A stretch of DNA of 64,000 bases from Pedobacter glucosidilyticus (GCF_002483235.1 NZ_DLHN01000023.1:1-64000), one strand, 5' to 3'; numbered from the stretch's first letter, positions 34,938 to 44,568 are shown. The notes: generated by a model not told the origin, from the letters alone. Program-made: numbers and translations.

Positions 34938-35626
34938 TGATGCAGAAAGATATTAAAATAGCAATTATTGAAGACGATGAAAATCTTAGATTTTTAGTTT
35001 CGCACCGTTTACAAACAGAAGGATATAAGGTAGTAGAATGTGCAGATGGTAACTTGGCAGAAGAAATGGTTTTAACCGAGCAGCCTGCTATAGTGCTTCT
35101 GGATTGGATGCTGCCTGGAAAACAGGGTTCAGAAATATGTGCAGGACTTAGAGCTAAAGGCTTTGAAAACCTCATCATCATGATGACAGCTAAAGCACAA
35201 GACCCGGATAAAATAGATGCTTATAATTTTGGAGCTTCAGACTATGTAACCAAACCTTTTAATATGGATGTTTTGGTAGCTATGTTAGACAGTAAGATTA
35301 AGTATGTGGTAAGCCACGATAAATCTGAAATCAGCAAATTTGGTGATATGGAGCATCACCCAAACACCCACTCTTTATTGAAAAACAATAAGAAAATTGA
35401 GTTAACCATTCTAGAGAATAGGATTTTACTTTATTTCTTGAAAAACGTAAATAGTATTATCAGTAGAGATGATTTAATGATGGTAGTATGGGGCTATAAT
35501 TCTGATGTAAATACCAGAACCCTAGATATGCACATTGTTAGGTTAAGAAAAAAGATAGAAGACAACCCAGACCGCCCGCAGTTTTTACAAACAGTTAGAG
35601 GCGTAGGTTATAGATTTCACGTTTAA
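34937..35626 (+). CDS. OmpR-family response regulator
   Basis: The 229-residue regulator has a receiver domain with IIEDDENLR, the phospho-acceptor Asp in VLLDWMLPGK, and the Lys in SDYVTKPFN. A winged-helix DNA-binding domain follows (LTILENRILLYFLKN, ISRDDLMMVVWGY, RTLDMHIVRLRKKIED, VRGVGYRFHV). It is the partner of the kinase whose gene it overlaps by one base. A terminator follows at 35784. Confidence 0.94.
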   Translation: MMQKDIKIAIIEDDENLRFLVSHRLQTEGYKVVECADGNLAEEMVLTEQPAIVLLDWMLPGKQGSEICAGLRAKGFENLIIMMTAKAQDPDKIDAYNFGASDYVTKPFNMDVLVAMLDSKIKYVVSHDKSEISKFGDMEHHPNTHSLLKNNKKIELTILENRILLYFLKNVNSIISRDDLMMVVWGYNSDVNTRTLDMHIVRLRKKIEDNPDRPQFLQTVRGVGYRFHV

Positions 35627-35783
35627 TACAAACTTTTACCCTAGTTTATTTTTAAAGTGTTGAAAATAAATTTGATGAAGCCAAATAGAAAAGAAAAAAA
35701 CTGATAAACTTTATACCCTTTATTATTTGTGGATGATTTATTCATATCTAAAAATTAATGGCTAAAGTTACACCCTTAATACC

Positions 35784-35818
35784 GAAAAAAAACTACCCAA
35801 AACGGGTAGTTTTTTTTT
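35784..35818 (+). terminator. Rho-independent terminator
   Basis: AACTACCC (35791-35798) pairs with GGGTAGTT (35804-35811), followed by a run of T and preceded by a run of A, so it could work on either strand. It closes the kinase/regulator transcript. Confidence 0.9.
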
Positions 35819-35872
35819 GAGGTCTCATTCATATTTTAGCATTACATTTAAATAAAATGTAATGTTATAAAA

Positions 35873-37141
35873 ATGCGTTTGATACAGTATTTAATACATC
35901 CCAAGCTTAATAACCCTTTACATGAAGATTATAAAAAGGCAGTAATTTTTGCTTATGCACTTGTGGTAACAAATATTTTTCTGATTTTTTACCTGGCTTA
36001 CTTTTTTGTATTCCATCATCAAGACCATATAAAAATTGCCACTAATATTTTAGGTTATCTAGGGTTTTTAATTGCCGCTATCTATTTTAGATTAAAGTCT
36101 GATTTAAGCAGTTCATTAGGCTTTTTTATGTTCATTTGTACCTTACCTGTTTTAGTAAGTGTTTACCATACAGGCGGTATATATTCTGTTGATAATATAT
36201 GGCTGCTTTTACTTATTGTTTGTGCTTACTTGTTTACCAATGTAACGGTAGGTAACATCTTATCAGGTTTTGTGGTGGCGTTTATGATTACGCTGTACAT
36301 GCTGGATATCTATCAAACATTTCCATTTAAAGCCTATGTCGTTCAGCATACATCAACCCACAATGTATTTACCTATATTTTTGTGATTGTGTTTTTATCA
36401 GGATTGATTATCGCTTTCAAAAAAATACTAGAAAAAGCTAACCATAAAATACAAAGTTTAAAGCAAGAAAGAATTCAGGAACTGGAAGAAAAAATTAAAG
36501 CTAAAACAGAAGAGCTGAGTAAATTAAGAAATGAATTAGCTAGAGATTTTCATGATGAGATGGGTAACAAACTAGCCAGTATTACCATTTTATCACAGTC
36601 TGTAAGTTTAAGAATCAACAATCCGGAAGGGCATGAAGAAGAGATAAAGCAACTTCTACATAGTATAGAAGAGCGTTCTATGCAGTTGTATCATGGTACA
36701 AAAGACTTTATTTGGTCTATAGATTTTAAAAGTGATTATGCTGATGAGCTATTTATCTATTTGAGAGATTTTGGAGAAGATTTTTTTGTAAAACTAGGAG
36801 TTAGCTTTTATTCAGCATCTGCTATTAAACCAGAGGATAACTTAAGGTTTAAGGCTACCGTAAGCAGGCAGCTGATTTACATTTTTAAAGAAATGATGAC
36901 TAATGCCGCCAAACATGCAAATGCCACACAAATAGTTTTTAAAATGAAAGAGCTTAATGGTGGTGTAGAAATTTATTTCTCTGATAATGGGTCAGGTTTT
37001 AGTGATCATGAAGTTTGTAAACGTGGTATCAATAATATCAACAACAGAATTAAAAAGATTGGAGCTATTTTAAAAGTTTCTTCTTCTTTAAATGAAGGCA
37101 CCACATTTACAGTGTGGGCCCCCTTAGCATCAAAAGATTAA
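35873..37141 (+). CDS. NarL-type sensor histidine kinase
   Basis: The 422-residue kinase has six hydrophobic helices (about 25-185) without a large extracellular domain, a coiled coil (KIQSLKQERIQELEEKIKAKTEELSKLRN), a HisKA_3-like phosphorylation site in ARDFHDEMGNKLASI, and a HATPase domain with IFKEMMTNAAKHANA and FSDNGSGFS. This 7TM-like layout resembles Bacteroidota kinases that sense membrane-derived signals; the ligand is unknown. It is followed after one base by its LuxR-type partner. Confidence 0.9.
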   Translation: MRLIQYLIHPKLNNPLHEDYKKAVIFAYALVVTNIFLIFYLAYFFVFHHQDHIKIATNILGYLGFLIAAIYFRLKSDLSSSLGFFMFICTLPVLVSVYHTGGIYSVDNIWLLLLIVCAYLFTNVTVGNILSGFVVAFMITLYMLDIYQTFPFKAYVVQHTSTHNVFTYIFVIVFLSGLIIAFKKILEKANHKIQSLKQERIQELEEKIKAKTEELSKLRNELARDFHDEMGNKLASITILSQSVSLRINNPEGHEEEIKQLLHSIEERSMQLYHGTKDFIWSIDFKSDYADELFIYLRDFGEDFFVKLGVSFYSASAIKPEDNLRFKATVSRQLIYIFKEMMTNAAKHANATQIVFKMKELNGGVEIYFSDNGSGFSDHEVCKRGINNINNRIKKIGAILKVSSSLNEGTTFTVWAPLASKD

Positions 37142-37142
37142 T

Positions 37143-37772
37143 ATGGTTTTAAAAAGGAAAATTATCATTGTAGAGGATAATGGCGATGTAGCTAAAGGAT
37201 TTGAACTTTTGATTAATAATAGTGAAAATTACAAGGTAGTTGCGGTTTATGATAATGGCGAAGATGCAATTAAGGATATTAAAAAGTTAAAGCCTGATAT
37301 TATTTTGATGGATATAGACTTGCCGGGAATGAGTGGTATTGAAGCTACATCTATCATCAAAACGAGCTATCCTAAAATAGACATCATTATAATTACAGTA
37401 TTTGAAAATAGCGAACGCGTGTTTGAAGCTATGTGTGCTGGTGCGGTTGGCTATCTTACCAAAAACAATGGCTACCAAGAATTAATAAGAGCTTTGGATG
37501 AGGCCTCTAAAGGTGGAGCGCCTATGAGTGCCAATATCGCTAGAATGATAGTAAAGTCTTTTGAAAAGAATGTTATTGAAAATCCGCTATCAAAAAAAGA
37601 AACTGTGGTTTTAACACAGCTTGCAGAAGGTAAAAGTTATAAATCTATTGCTGTAAACTTAGATATTAGTGTGGATACAGTAAAGTTCCATATTAAAAAT
37701 ATTTATATCAAATTACAGGTAAATAATAAAGAAGATGCTATCGCAAGAGCAAAAGAATTTAAATATATATAG
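37143..37772 (+). CDS. NarL/FixJ-family response regulator
   Basis: The 209-residue regulator has a receiver domain with IIVEDNGDV, the phospho-acceptor Asp in ILMDIDLPGMSG and GAVGYLTKN. The LuxR HTH is at the end: LSKKETVVLTQLAEGKSYKSIAVNLDISVDTVKFHIKNIYIKL. It follows its kinase after one base. Its TAG stop (37770-37772) touches the stop of the MOSC gene on the other strand (TAGCTA), leaving no space for a separate terminator. Confidence 0.92.
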   Translation: MVLKRKIIIVEDNGDVAKGFELLINNSENYKVVAVYDNGEDAIKDIKKLKPDIILMDIDLPGMSGIEATSIIKTSYPKIDIIIITVFENSERVFEAMCAGAVGYLTKNNGYQELIRALDEASKGGAPMSANIARMIVKSFEKNVIENPLSKKETVVLTQLAEGKSYKSIAVNLDISVDTVKFHIKNIYIKLQVNNKEDAIARAKEFKYI

Positions 37773-38435
37773 CTATTTCAACTTGTTTAAGAGTACTTGA
37801 AACTTTTCTCGCCACTCGGCAGTAAGCTCTTGTAAGGCAACTAACTTTTTTAACCAAGCTTTATTTTTATTGTCGTGGTAACGAATACGGTTGATATCCA
37901 TCACCGAAATTTTAGCTGGGTGACTATAAATTTTAACCAATTTATCTGTTACGTTTACTTTACCGGGTTTTATGGTTCTCAGATAAAAGCCTGTAAAGCC
38001 GGTTTCTTGGCATAGTACCGGAAATTGCTTTAAATTGTGTCTGATACCAATGATGTAACATGGACCACGTGGCTCAGAAACTTCAACTACAGCTTCTCCA
38101 AGTTCGTATCTATCGCCAATAAAAACATTTTCTTCTAATGCGTTATCACCCGTTAAAGTTAAATTCTCGCCAAAAGCGCCACTTTGTAAATCCAGATGTA
38201 AGGTTTCATTCCAATATGTAAATCTATCGGCATTATAACAGCAAATAGCTTTATCATTACCACCGTGATATTTAGTGTGCACTACTGTATCCCCTTCAAA
38301 ACCTGTTAGGGTGAGGTAAATTTCAGGAGTGCTAATAGGCTCTTTATTGTAAGCTGTTCGGGTAGATTGATGGTCGGCAACCAAACGCTCTGCCTTACCT
38401 TTTATATTGATAGTTTTAATAGGGATGATACTCAT
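37773..38435 (-). CDS. MOSC domain protein (YiiM-like)
   Basis: The 220-residue protein has the MOSC/3-alpha layout of YiiM: GFEGDTVVHTKYHGGNDKAICCYNADRFTYW, LQSGAFGENLTLTG, FIGDRYELGEAVVEVSEPRGPCY with the conserved Cys, and a C-terminal helical part. Related proteins are molybdenum-cofactor-dependent reductases of N-hydroxylated compounds. The gene overlaps the UbiA-like gene by 4 bases and is read after it. Confidence 0.88.
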   Translation of the reverse strand: MSIIPIKTINIKGKAERLVADHQSTRTAYNKEPISTPEIYLTLTGFEGDTVVHTKYHGGNDKAICCYNADRFTYWNETLHLDLQSGAFGENLTLTGDNALEENVFIGDRYELGEAVVEVSEPRGPCYIIGIRHNLKQFPVLCQETGFTGFYLRTIKPGKVNVTDKLVKIYSHPAKISVMDINRIRYHDNKNKAWLKKLVALQELTAEWREKFQVLLNKLK

Positions 38436-39307
38436 ATCGCTAAGTTAAAAAGTAGTAACATCAGGTATTGTAAAATTAAAGTGCCATCCAGATACAAGAA
38501 ATAATAATACTCGTTTTTCTCCCATGTTGATTTTAAAATGAGCCAACCAGCAAGCACTATGGTAAACATCAAACCAAAAAAACTTGCATTAAAGCCACTA
38601 TTGAAAACAAATAGCATGATTAAATATAAAGCTAGTAACAATTGGCAAAATAGGTAAGCTTTACTTTCTCCAAAAATAGTAGGGATGGTTTTTAAATCAG
38701 AATTTTTATCCTGAAAAAGGTCTCTAATATCAAAAGGGACAGTAATAGCTGCAACAAATAAGAATCTTTTAGCTGTTAGCAAGGTGGTATCCTGTAAAGA
38801 TATAAAGCTGATGTGTAACTCGTTAATTTCTAAAATAGGCAAAGCAACTGTACTTACAGCCCATACAGCGGCAATTAAAAAAAGCTTTAACCCTGGTATA
38901 TTTCTTAAACCAAACTTTTGATTGTTGAGGCTAAACAGGGGTAAAGAGTAGCCAAAAGAAACCAAGCCTAACAAACATAATAATACTTTAGAAGCAAAGC
39001 TCAGTAAGAAAAATAATGGAATTAATGATAATACGGCAATTAAGGTAATAGAGATGTTTAATCTGTAATGACTAAAAATCCACCGCACCCTGCAGTAAGG
39101 CGAGTTTAAATAATCCTGAGGTTTTTGAATCAGGATGCTGAAATTATAAATGGTTAGGGTAGCAAAAAATAAAAAAGCCAGTATGGTATAAACTGGCTTT
39201 ATATCTAATAAATAATAAGTTACTAAACCCTGTGCAACAGCACCTAAAGCAATAAAAACATTGCTGAACAGTAAAAAATCAAGAAATTTTTTAAGCTGGT
39301 TCATCAT
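38432..39307 (-). CDS. UbiA-like membrane protein lacking the first aspartate motif
   Basis: The 291-residue protein has about eight helices and the second UbiA motif, VPFDIRDLFQDKNSDLKTIPT, with aspartates in the D-x2-D...D pattern. The first prenyl-diphosphate motif (NDxxD) is absent; the matching place reads TIYNFSILIQKPQD. So it looks like a prenyltransferase relative with half of the metal site changed. The role is unknown. It starts at ATG 39307 or 39304 and overlaps the MOSC gene by 4 bases. Confidence 0.7.
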   Translation of the reverse strand: MMNQLKKFLDFLLFSNVFIALGAVAQGLVTYYLLDIKPVYTILAFLFFATLTIYNFSILIQKPQDYLNSPYCRVRWIFSHYRLNISITLIAVLSLIPLFFLLSFASKVLLCLLGLVSFGYSLPLFSLNNQKFGLRNIPGLKLFLIAAVWAVSTVALPILEINELHISFISLQDTTLLTAKRFLFVAAITVPFDIRDLFQDKNSDLKTIPTIFGESKAYLFCQLLLALYLIMLFVFNSGFNASFFGLMFTIVLAGWLILKSTWEKNEYYYFLYLDGTLILQYLMLLLFNLAI

Positions 39308-39324
39308 CGTTTTAGTGCTTTTTT

Positions 39325-40572
39325 TTAAGCACTCTTCAATTCAAATATCGTGATTTCGGGTAACATTCCAACCCTACCTGGGTATCCAATAAAACCAAAG
39401 CCTACGTTAACATAAAGCTGTTGGTTATTTTCTTGGTATAAGCCTTTCCATTGTTCATAAATATACTGAACGGGACTCCATTGGAAATCTCCTGTATCAA
39501 TTCCAAATTGCGAGCCATGGGTATGTCCGGAAAACATAGCGTCTATTTGAGGGTAATCTTTTAAGACCTGCGCTTTCCAGTGTGATGGATCATGAGAAAG
39601 GAGCAGTTTAACCGGCAAATCATCGGTATTTTTTACCGCTTCTTCCATCTTTCCAAATTTAGGAAAACGTCCAGCACCCCAGTTTTCTATTCCTAAAATA
39701 CCTATCTCTTCGTTATCCACTTTAATTCTGCGATGCTCGTTAATCAATAAATCCCAACCCATATTTTTATGGCTTTTGATAATGTCTTGATGGTTTTTGT
39801 CTTGTGCAGCTTGTGATGGCCATTTTTCATACATGCCATAATCATGGTTACCCAAGCAAGAAAATACACCTAAAGGTGCTCTCACTTTCGAGAAAATATC
39901 TTGATAATCTCTAAGTTCTGATGCTTTTCCGTTTACCAAATCGCCAGTAAAGAAAGTAATATCTGGTTTTTCATTCAGCAACATTTCTACACCACCTAAA
40001 ACGGCTTTTTTATTGTAAAAACTACCCGAGTGTATATCAGAAAGTTGCGCTATTTTAATCCCATCAAAAGCTTTAGGCAAATTTGGTAAAATTAAAGTTT
40101 GCCTTTTGATGCGATAATCATGTGCTCCAGAGGCAATACCCCAACTTAATGTACCAAAAGGAATAGCGGCAACGGCCATACCCGTTTTTACCAAAAAATC
40201 AGACCTGCTGATGTTGTTTTCGTTTTGAGGGTTTTCTACAAGAACTTCTTTTTTATTTGATTTTCTTTTAAACCAAATGATGAGTCTTCTAAAATCATCT
40301 ATCAATAAAATAGGGATGAAGAAAAACTTGCTTACAAAGGTTAAGAAAAACGCTACCAAAGTAACCGAACGTATTCCTAATTTGATATTGAAAAATATGG
40401 ATATGAGAACTCCAATCAATAAAATGATGGTATAACCCCACCAGATATTTTTGAAGCGTTTTTTCTTCTTTTCAGACCAGTTCGGAAAAATGCTACGAAT
40501 TGCATTGTAGATATAAACATCAAAAACCACTAGTAAAATGGAAATGATGATTAAAGAATATATTCTGCCCAT
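39325..40572 (-). CDS. Membrane-anchored metallophosphoesterase (YkuE-like)
   Basis: The 415-residue protein has three N-terminal helices (about 4-24, 47-67, 72-95), a Tat-like SRSDFLVKTGMAVAAIPFG segment, and a calcineurin-type phosphoesterase domain with LSDIHSGSF, FTGDLVNG, LGNHDYG, LLSHDP and FSGHTHGSQFG, so all metal ligands are present. YkuE-type enzymes hydrolyse phospholipid headgroup or nucleotide substrates outside the membrane; the substrate here is not known. Confidence 0.88.
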   Translation of the reverse strand: MGRIYSLIIISILLVVFDVYIYNAIRSIFPNWSEKKKKRFKNIWWGYTIILLIGVLISIFFNIKLGIRSVTLVAFFLTFVSKFFFIPILLIDDFRRLIIWFKRKSNKKEVLVENPQNENNISRSDFLVKTGMAVAAIPFGTLSWGIASGAHDYRIKRQTLILPNLPKAFDGIKIAQLSDIHSGSFYNKKAVLGGVEMLLNEKPDITFFTGDLVNGKASELRDYQDIFSKVRAPLGVFSCLGNHDYGMYEKWPSQAAQDKNHQDIIKSHKNMGWDLLINEHRRIKVDNEEIGILGIENWGAGRFPKFGKMEEAVKNTDDLPVKLLLSHDPSHWKAQVLKDYPQIDAMFSGHTHGSQFGIDTGDFQWSPVQYIYEQWKGLYQENNQQLYVNVGFGFIGYPGRVGMLPEITIFELKSA

Positions 40573-40601
40573 TTAAATTATTTTTGATTTGATGAGTAAT
40601 G

Positions 40602-41255
40602 TTAACATGGTATAAAATGGTCAATCCTAATGAGCTTTTCTTTGTTGAAAAATAAGATCCATGAGGAATCTGCTAGTTGATTTTGACTAATCTTTAAATA
40701 AACGGATGTAAAATTTCCTAATTGATGAACATCTATGTGGCCTTTAAATTTTACAGCTTTAGGATAAATTTTCTCAATTTCTTTTAATGTAGTTTGATGG
40801 TTTAATAGGAGTTTACCTATTTTTAAATAGAGATTTGGACTATCCTTAAAATTCATGCTACTCAATACAATCGTATCGCCATATAATTCAAAATTAGTGC
40901 TTTTATAGCGTACTTCTTTAAAGTTCTTATTATAGAATGAAACACATACATCATCCATATTAGGAATGACTACTTGATCTGGTTTACCTATTAAGTTGTA
41001 TAAAGAGAGGGTATCTGTAATTAAAGGAAGTTTACCATTGATTTTAACTTTTGTGAAATCTAAATACTCTTTATTATTTAAAATAGAGTCTCTTAATATG
41101 TCTCCATCTAAAACAGTTTCCTCAACCTTTGAAATTGAATCTATAATTTTTGAATCAGAAGATAAACTTTGATGTTCTTTATTCTTACTTTCATTATTAC
41201 AGCTAGAAATTGCAATAAAGATTATAAAACATATAGATCTAAATTTCATATCCAT
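40602..41255 (-). CDS. Hypothetical lipoprotein
   Basis: The 217-residue product begins MDMKFRSICFIIFIAISSC, a lipoprotein signal with Cys19, followed by a Lys/Ser/Glu linker. The remainder is a globular domain with YNKNFKEVRYKSTNFELYGDTIVL and a C-terminal WILFFNKEKLIRIDHFIPC. I do not recognise it. The ATG at 41255 overlaps the MoxR-like gene stop by one base, so it is probably translated with it. Confidence 0.7.
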   Translation of the reverse strand: MDMKFRSICFIIFIAISSCNNESKNKEHQSLSSDSKIIDSISKVEETVLDGDILRDSILNNKEYLDFTKVKINGKLPLITDTLSLYNLIGKPDQVVIPNMDDVCVSFYNKNFKEVRYKSTNFELYGDTIVLSSMNFKDSPNLYLKIGKLLLNHQTTLKEIEKIYPKAVKFKGHIDVHQLGNFTSVYLKISQNQLADSSWILFFNKEKLIRIDHFIPC

Positions 41256-42736
41256 TAATAATTATCATCATAATCTTCTTCATCGTCTTCAAACTCGGCT
41301 GTGAATAAGCTGTTAAACATATCTTTAAACTCAAAACCAGTTTCTAAAAAGCCTTTGCTAATTAAAGAAAATTCGGCCAAACCATGTAAAACAAATTCCA
41401 TCAATAATAGATGTTGGTTTTTACTTAAAGATGGATGTATTTTCTTTACCAAATCTTTCAAGCCAGGAACGCTGTTTAATTGTTTTTCGTATTCTTTCTG
41501 CGTTAAATGGTCTAAAATATGGATGGTATTACCCGCACTAAACCAATTGATGATTTCTGCATATAAATTCCCAGTTTTAGATTTTTTCATCTTCTCTGGG
41601 TCTGGGAAATAAGTAGCCAGTAAAGTACGTATAGCTTTGCCAATAAGAATGTTAGCAACTTTTGCTGGTCCTTCTAATTCTCCTTCATAAACCAATTCTA
41701 TTTTTCCGGTTATGGCAGGTATAACGCCCAAGAAATCTGTAATACGTACAAAAGTCGATTTTTCATCATTCAGCAACATTCTTCTTTCTGCATGTGAGAC
41801 TAAATTCTCATAAGCAGAAATCGTTAAACGAGCCGATACACCTGATTTTTTATCAATATACTCGGAGTTTCTGGCTTCAAAAGCTATTTGCTCTACCAAA
41901 TCTTTTACTAGGCCGTCTGCCTCAATTAAGCGCTGTTCATCTGTAAGGGCAGCTTCTTGCTGCGTTATCTTTCTTGATATTTCTACAGATTTAGGGTAAT
42001 GCGTTAAAATCTGACTTTCTATACGGTCTTTTAGAGGCGTAACGATAGATCCACGGTTGGTATAATCTTCTGGGTTGGCGGTAAATACAAACTGTACATC
42101 AAGCGGTAAGCGTAATTTAAAACCTCTTATTTGAATGTCTTTTTCTTGTAAGATATTAAATAGTGCTACTTGTATACGAGCTTGTAAATCAGGCAATTCA
42201 TTAATGACAAAGATGCTTCTATGCGCTCTTGGGATTAAACCGAAATGAATTACTCGTTCATCAGAATAATTTAATTTTTGCGTAGCAGCTTTGATAGGGT
42301 CAACATCGCCAATTAAATCTGCAACGGTAACATCTGGCGTAGCCAATTTTTCTGTATACCTATCGTTACGGTGTAACCAGGCAATGGGTGTATCATCGCC
42401 TAGGGTCTCTACGGTATGTTTACCAAACCAGCTGATAGGGTTCAGTGGGTCATCATACAAATCAGAACCTACAATATAAGGTACATACTCATCTAATAGG
42501 TTTACCATTAAACGGGCAATACGGGTTTTTGCTTGTCCTCTTAAACCTAATAATAATATGTTGTGCCTGCTCAAAATTGCAGTTTGTAAATCAGGAAGAA
42601 CGGTATCTTCAAAACCAATGATGCCTTCAAAACCTAAATCCTTACTTTTTAATCTTTTAATCAGATTCTCTCTTAGCTCTTCTTTGATGGATCTGCTCTT
42701 GTATCCCGATTTTTTTAGTTCTCCTAATGTTGTCAT
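41255..42736 (-). CDS. MoxR/magnesium-chelatase-like AAA+ ATPase
   Basis: The 493-residue ATPase has a Walker A site LGLRGQAKTRIARL, in which Ala replaces the usual Gly before Lys, a Walker B-like FVINELPDLQ with Asn-Glu in place of Asp-Glu, and a sensor/arginine finger region with LKDRIESQIL. MoxR-type ATPases work with VWA proteins as chaperones that insert metals or remodel complexes; the VWA partner is the next gene at 42873. The C-terminal half is alpha-helical and ends in a run of Asp/Glu. Confidence 0.85.
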   Translation of the reverse strand: MTTLGELKKSGYKSRSIKEELRENLIKRLKSKDLGFEGIIGFEDTVLPDLQTAILSRHNILLLGLRGQAKTRIARLMVNLLDEYVPYIVGSDLYDDPLNPISWFGKHTVETLGDDTPIAWLHRNDRYTEKLATPDVTVADLIGDVDPIKAATQKLNYSDERVIHFGLIPRAHRSIFVINELPDLQARIQVALFNILQEKDIQIRGFKLRLPLDVQFVFTANPEDYTNRGSIVTPLKDRIESQILTHYPKSVEISRKITQQEAALTDEQRLIEADGLVKDLVEQIAFEARNSEYIDKKSGVSARLTISAYENLVSHAERRMLLNDEKSTFVRITDFLGVIPAITGKIELVYEGELEGPAKVANILIGKAIRTLLATYFPDPEKMKKSKTGNLYAEIINWFSAGNTIHILDHLTQKEYEKQLNSVPGLKDLVKKIHPSLSKNQHLLLMEFVLHGLAEFSLISKGFLETGFEFKDMFNSLFTAEFEDDEEDYDDNY

Positions 42737-42826
42737 TTTTTTTGTTGCTAGTTTGTTAGGTTCTGGTTGGTTAGTTTGTTAGACTTTGCTATCGTCCATT
42801 GTTTATCGTCCATAGTCCATCGACTA

Positions 42827-42866
42827 ATTACTAATGAACTAATCCTCATTACTAATGAACTAATCC
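42827..42866. repeat. Two tandem copies of a 19-base sequence
   Basis: ATTACTAATGAACTAATCC occurs at 42827-42845 and again at 42848-42866, 2 bases apart. Nearby, GTCCAT occurs three times (42794-42820). The gap between the VWA and MoxR genes therefore holds only short repeats and no gene. Confidence 0.8.
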
Positions 42867-42872
42867 ACACTC

Positions 42873-43970
42873 CTACCTTACTGTCCTTCTCCTGTTTTTG
42901 ATATAATCTTCAAATATGTATTCGCCTAAACCTTTTAAAGAGCTGTAAAAAGCTCTGCCGCCGTTTACTTCTGTAAATTGTCTTACAAACTGTTGTAGGT
43001 AAGGGTCGCGGGCTATCATAAAAGTGGTGATAGGGATATTTAATTTTTTACACTGTGCCGCCATGGTTAAGGTTTTGTTAATCACCTTTCTATCTAAGCC
43101 AATGCTGTTTTTATAATATTTTAAACCTTCTTTTAGGCAGGTAGGTTTCCCATCTGTAATCATGAAGATTTGCTTATTATGCGTTTTTCTTCTGCGTAAA
43201 ATATCGGTAGCCAATTCTAAACCTGCATAAGTATTGGTGTGGTAAGGGCCAACTTGTAAATAAGGTAAATCTTTAATGCTGATAGGCCATGCATCGTTAC
43301 CAAAAACAACAATATCTAAGGTATCTTTTGGATATTTAGTACTGATGAGCTCTGCCAAAGCCATAGCTACTTTTTTTGCTGGTGTAATACGGTCTTCTCC
43401 GTACAAAATCATGGAGTGAGAAATATCAATCATCAAGACGGTAGAAGTTAGGGTTTTATAATCTCTCTCTTCTACTTCGAGGTCTTTTTCGGTCATCATA
43501 AAATCGTTGATGCCATGGTTGATTTGCGCATTATGGATAGAGCTGGTCATATCAATCTGGTCTAAACTATCGCCAAATTGATATTCTCTTCTATCGGCAT
43601 TTTTCTCTTCTCCGCTGCCAGAGCTATTGGTGTTATGGTTGCCTTTTCCAGATTTTTTAAGCTTACCAAAAATTTCTTCCAAGGCGGATTTCCTAATGGT
43701 TTGCTCGGTCTTTGCAGTAATGTTAAAACCACCTTTAGGGTCATCATCACTTAAATAGGCTTTATTCTTAAGGTCTTCAATAAAATCGCCCATGCCATAA
43801 TCGTTATTGGTAAGCTTATGTTGCTTATCCAACTCGTTAAGCCAAGCCAAAGCTTCGTTAGCGTCTCCGGCGGTATAGTTTAGAAGTTCAAGAAAAAGCT
43901 TAAGCAGTTGTTCAAACCCACCTCTTGGCAATTCTTCTTCAGAAAATTTAGAAAACCCGTATCCTCTCAT
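42873..43970 (-). CDS. VWA-domain protein, partner of the MoxR-like ATPase
   Basis: The 365-residue protein has an N-terminal helical region (about 1-135), a Ser/Gly/Asn linker, and a von Willebrand A domain starting near 180 with a complete MIDAS: LMIDISHSM (DxSxS), the Thr in HTNTYAGL and Asp in ITDGKP. MoxR-VWA pairs act together; the target here is unknown. It is read before the MoxR gene with a 136-base gap between them. Confidence 0.88.
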   Translation of the reverse strand: MRGYGFSKFSEEELPRGGFEQLLKLFLELLNYTAGDANEALAWLNELDKQHKLTNNDYGMGDFIEDLKNKAYLSDDDPKGGFNITAKTEQTIRKSALEEIFGKLKKSGKGNHNTNSSGSGEEKNADRREYQFGDSLDQIDMTSSIHNAQINHGINDFMMTEKDLEVEERDYKTLTSTVLMIDISHSMILYGEDRITPAKKVAMALAELISTKYPKDTLDIVVFGNDAWPISIKDLPYLQVGPYHTNTYAGLELATDILRRRKTHNKQIFMITDGKPTCLKEGLKYYKNSIGLDRKVINKTLTMAAQCKKLNIPITTFMIARDPYLQQFVRQFTEVNGGRAFYSSLKGLGEYIFEDYIKNRRRTVR

Positions 43971-44253
43971 TGCTGCAAATGTTTGGTTATTTAACGATTG
44001 ATAAAGTTAAAAGTTTGTAAGGTGAGTGATTAAGTTTTTAGGTTAAATTGCTGTCATATTACTACCAAGCTCTCTATTAATTTCTTACTTCATTTATTTT
44101 CTTAAAAAGCTATTTTAAGCAGCATAATTTCATTAATATTGGATGCTATGAATAAATAAATGAGCTTAGAAGAATTTAAAATTTAGCTCAGTCGCAATAT
44201 GAATAACACTTTCAATTACCCACGATATATAAAAAACTAGTTTTAGATAAATG

Positions 44254-44568
44254 ATGCAATACATACAAGAGATAAAACAAATTTTAACCCAAGCAAGGCA
44301 AAGAAGCTATCAAGCCATCAACACAGCTATGATAGAAGCTTATTGGAGAATAGGCGAGAAGATTGTTTTAGAAGAGCAGAATGGTAAAGACCGAGCTGAT
44401 TATGGTAAGGCCATCATTAAAACTATTTCTAAGGAACTTTCCGATGAATTTGGAAGGGGTTTTTCTGAAAGGAATATCCGTAATTTTAGGCAATTCTATC
44501 TCACTTTTCCGGATGCTGAGATTTTGCAGACACTGTCTGCAAAATTGAAAAATATTAGCAGTAATTAG
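44254..44568 (+). pseudogene. DUF1016 (YhcG/PDDEXK) N-terminal fragment
   Basis: The 104-residue frame is the N-terminal DUF1016 domain: YIQEIKQILTQARQRSYQAINTAMIEAYWRIGEKIVLEEQNGKDRADYGKAIIKTISKELSDEFGRGFSERNIRNFRQFYLTFP. Full-length relatives are about 330-350 residues and have a PD-(D/E)xK nuclease domain after this. Here the frame stops right after LQTLSAKLK, where relatives continue with a W-S-H motif, and nothing after 44568 restores it. It is therefore a truncated remnant. A perfect palindrome lies at the break. Confidence 0.8.
44522..44544. repeat. Perfect 23-base palindrome at the DUF1016 breakpoint
   Basis: TTTTGCAGACA, a central C, and TGTCTGCAAAA make a perfect inverted repeat with one unpaired base. 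It covers the codons for LQTLSAK and lies 24 bases before the premature stop. It could form a hairpin or be a protein-binding site. Confidence 0.8.

Noticed and set aside
41255..42736. MoxR-like ATPase as inactive because Walker A has AKT and Walker B has NE
   Set aside because: I recall the same variants in this subfamily, and the gene is intact beside its VWA partner.
42827..42866. Short tandem copies as the start of a CRISPR array
   Set aside because: Only two 19-base copies are present, 2 bases apart, with no spacers and no cas genes.
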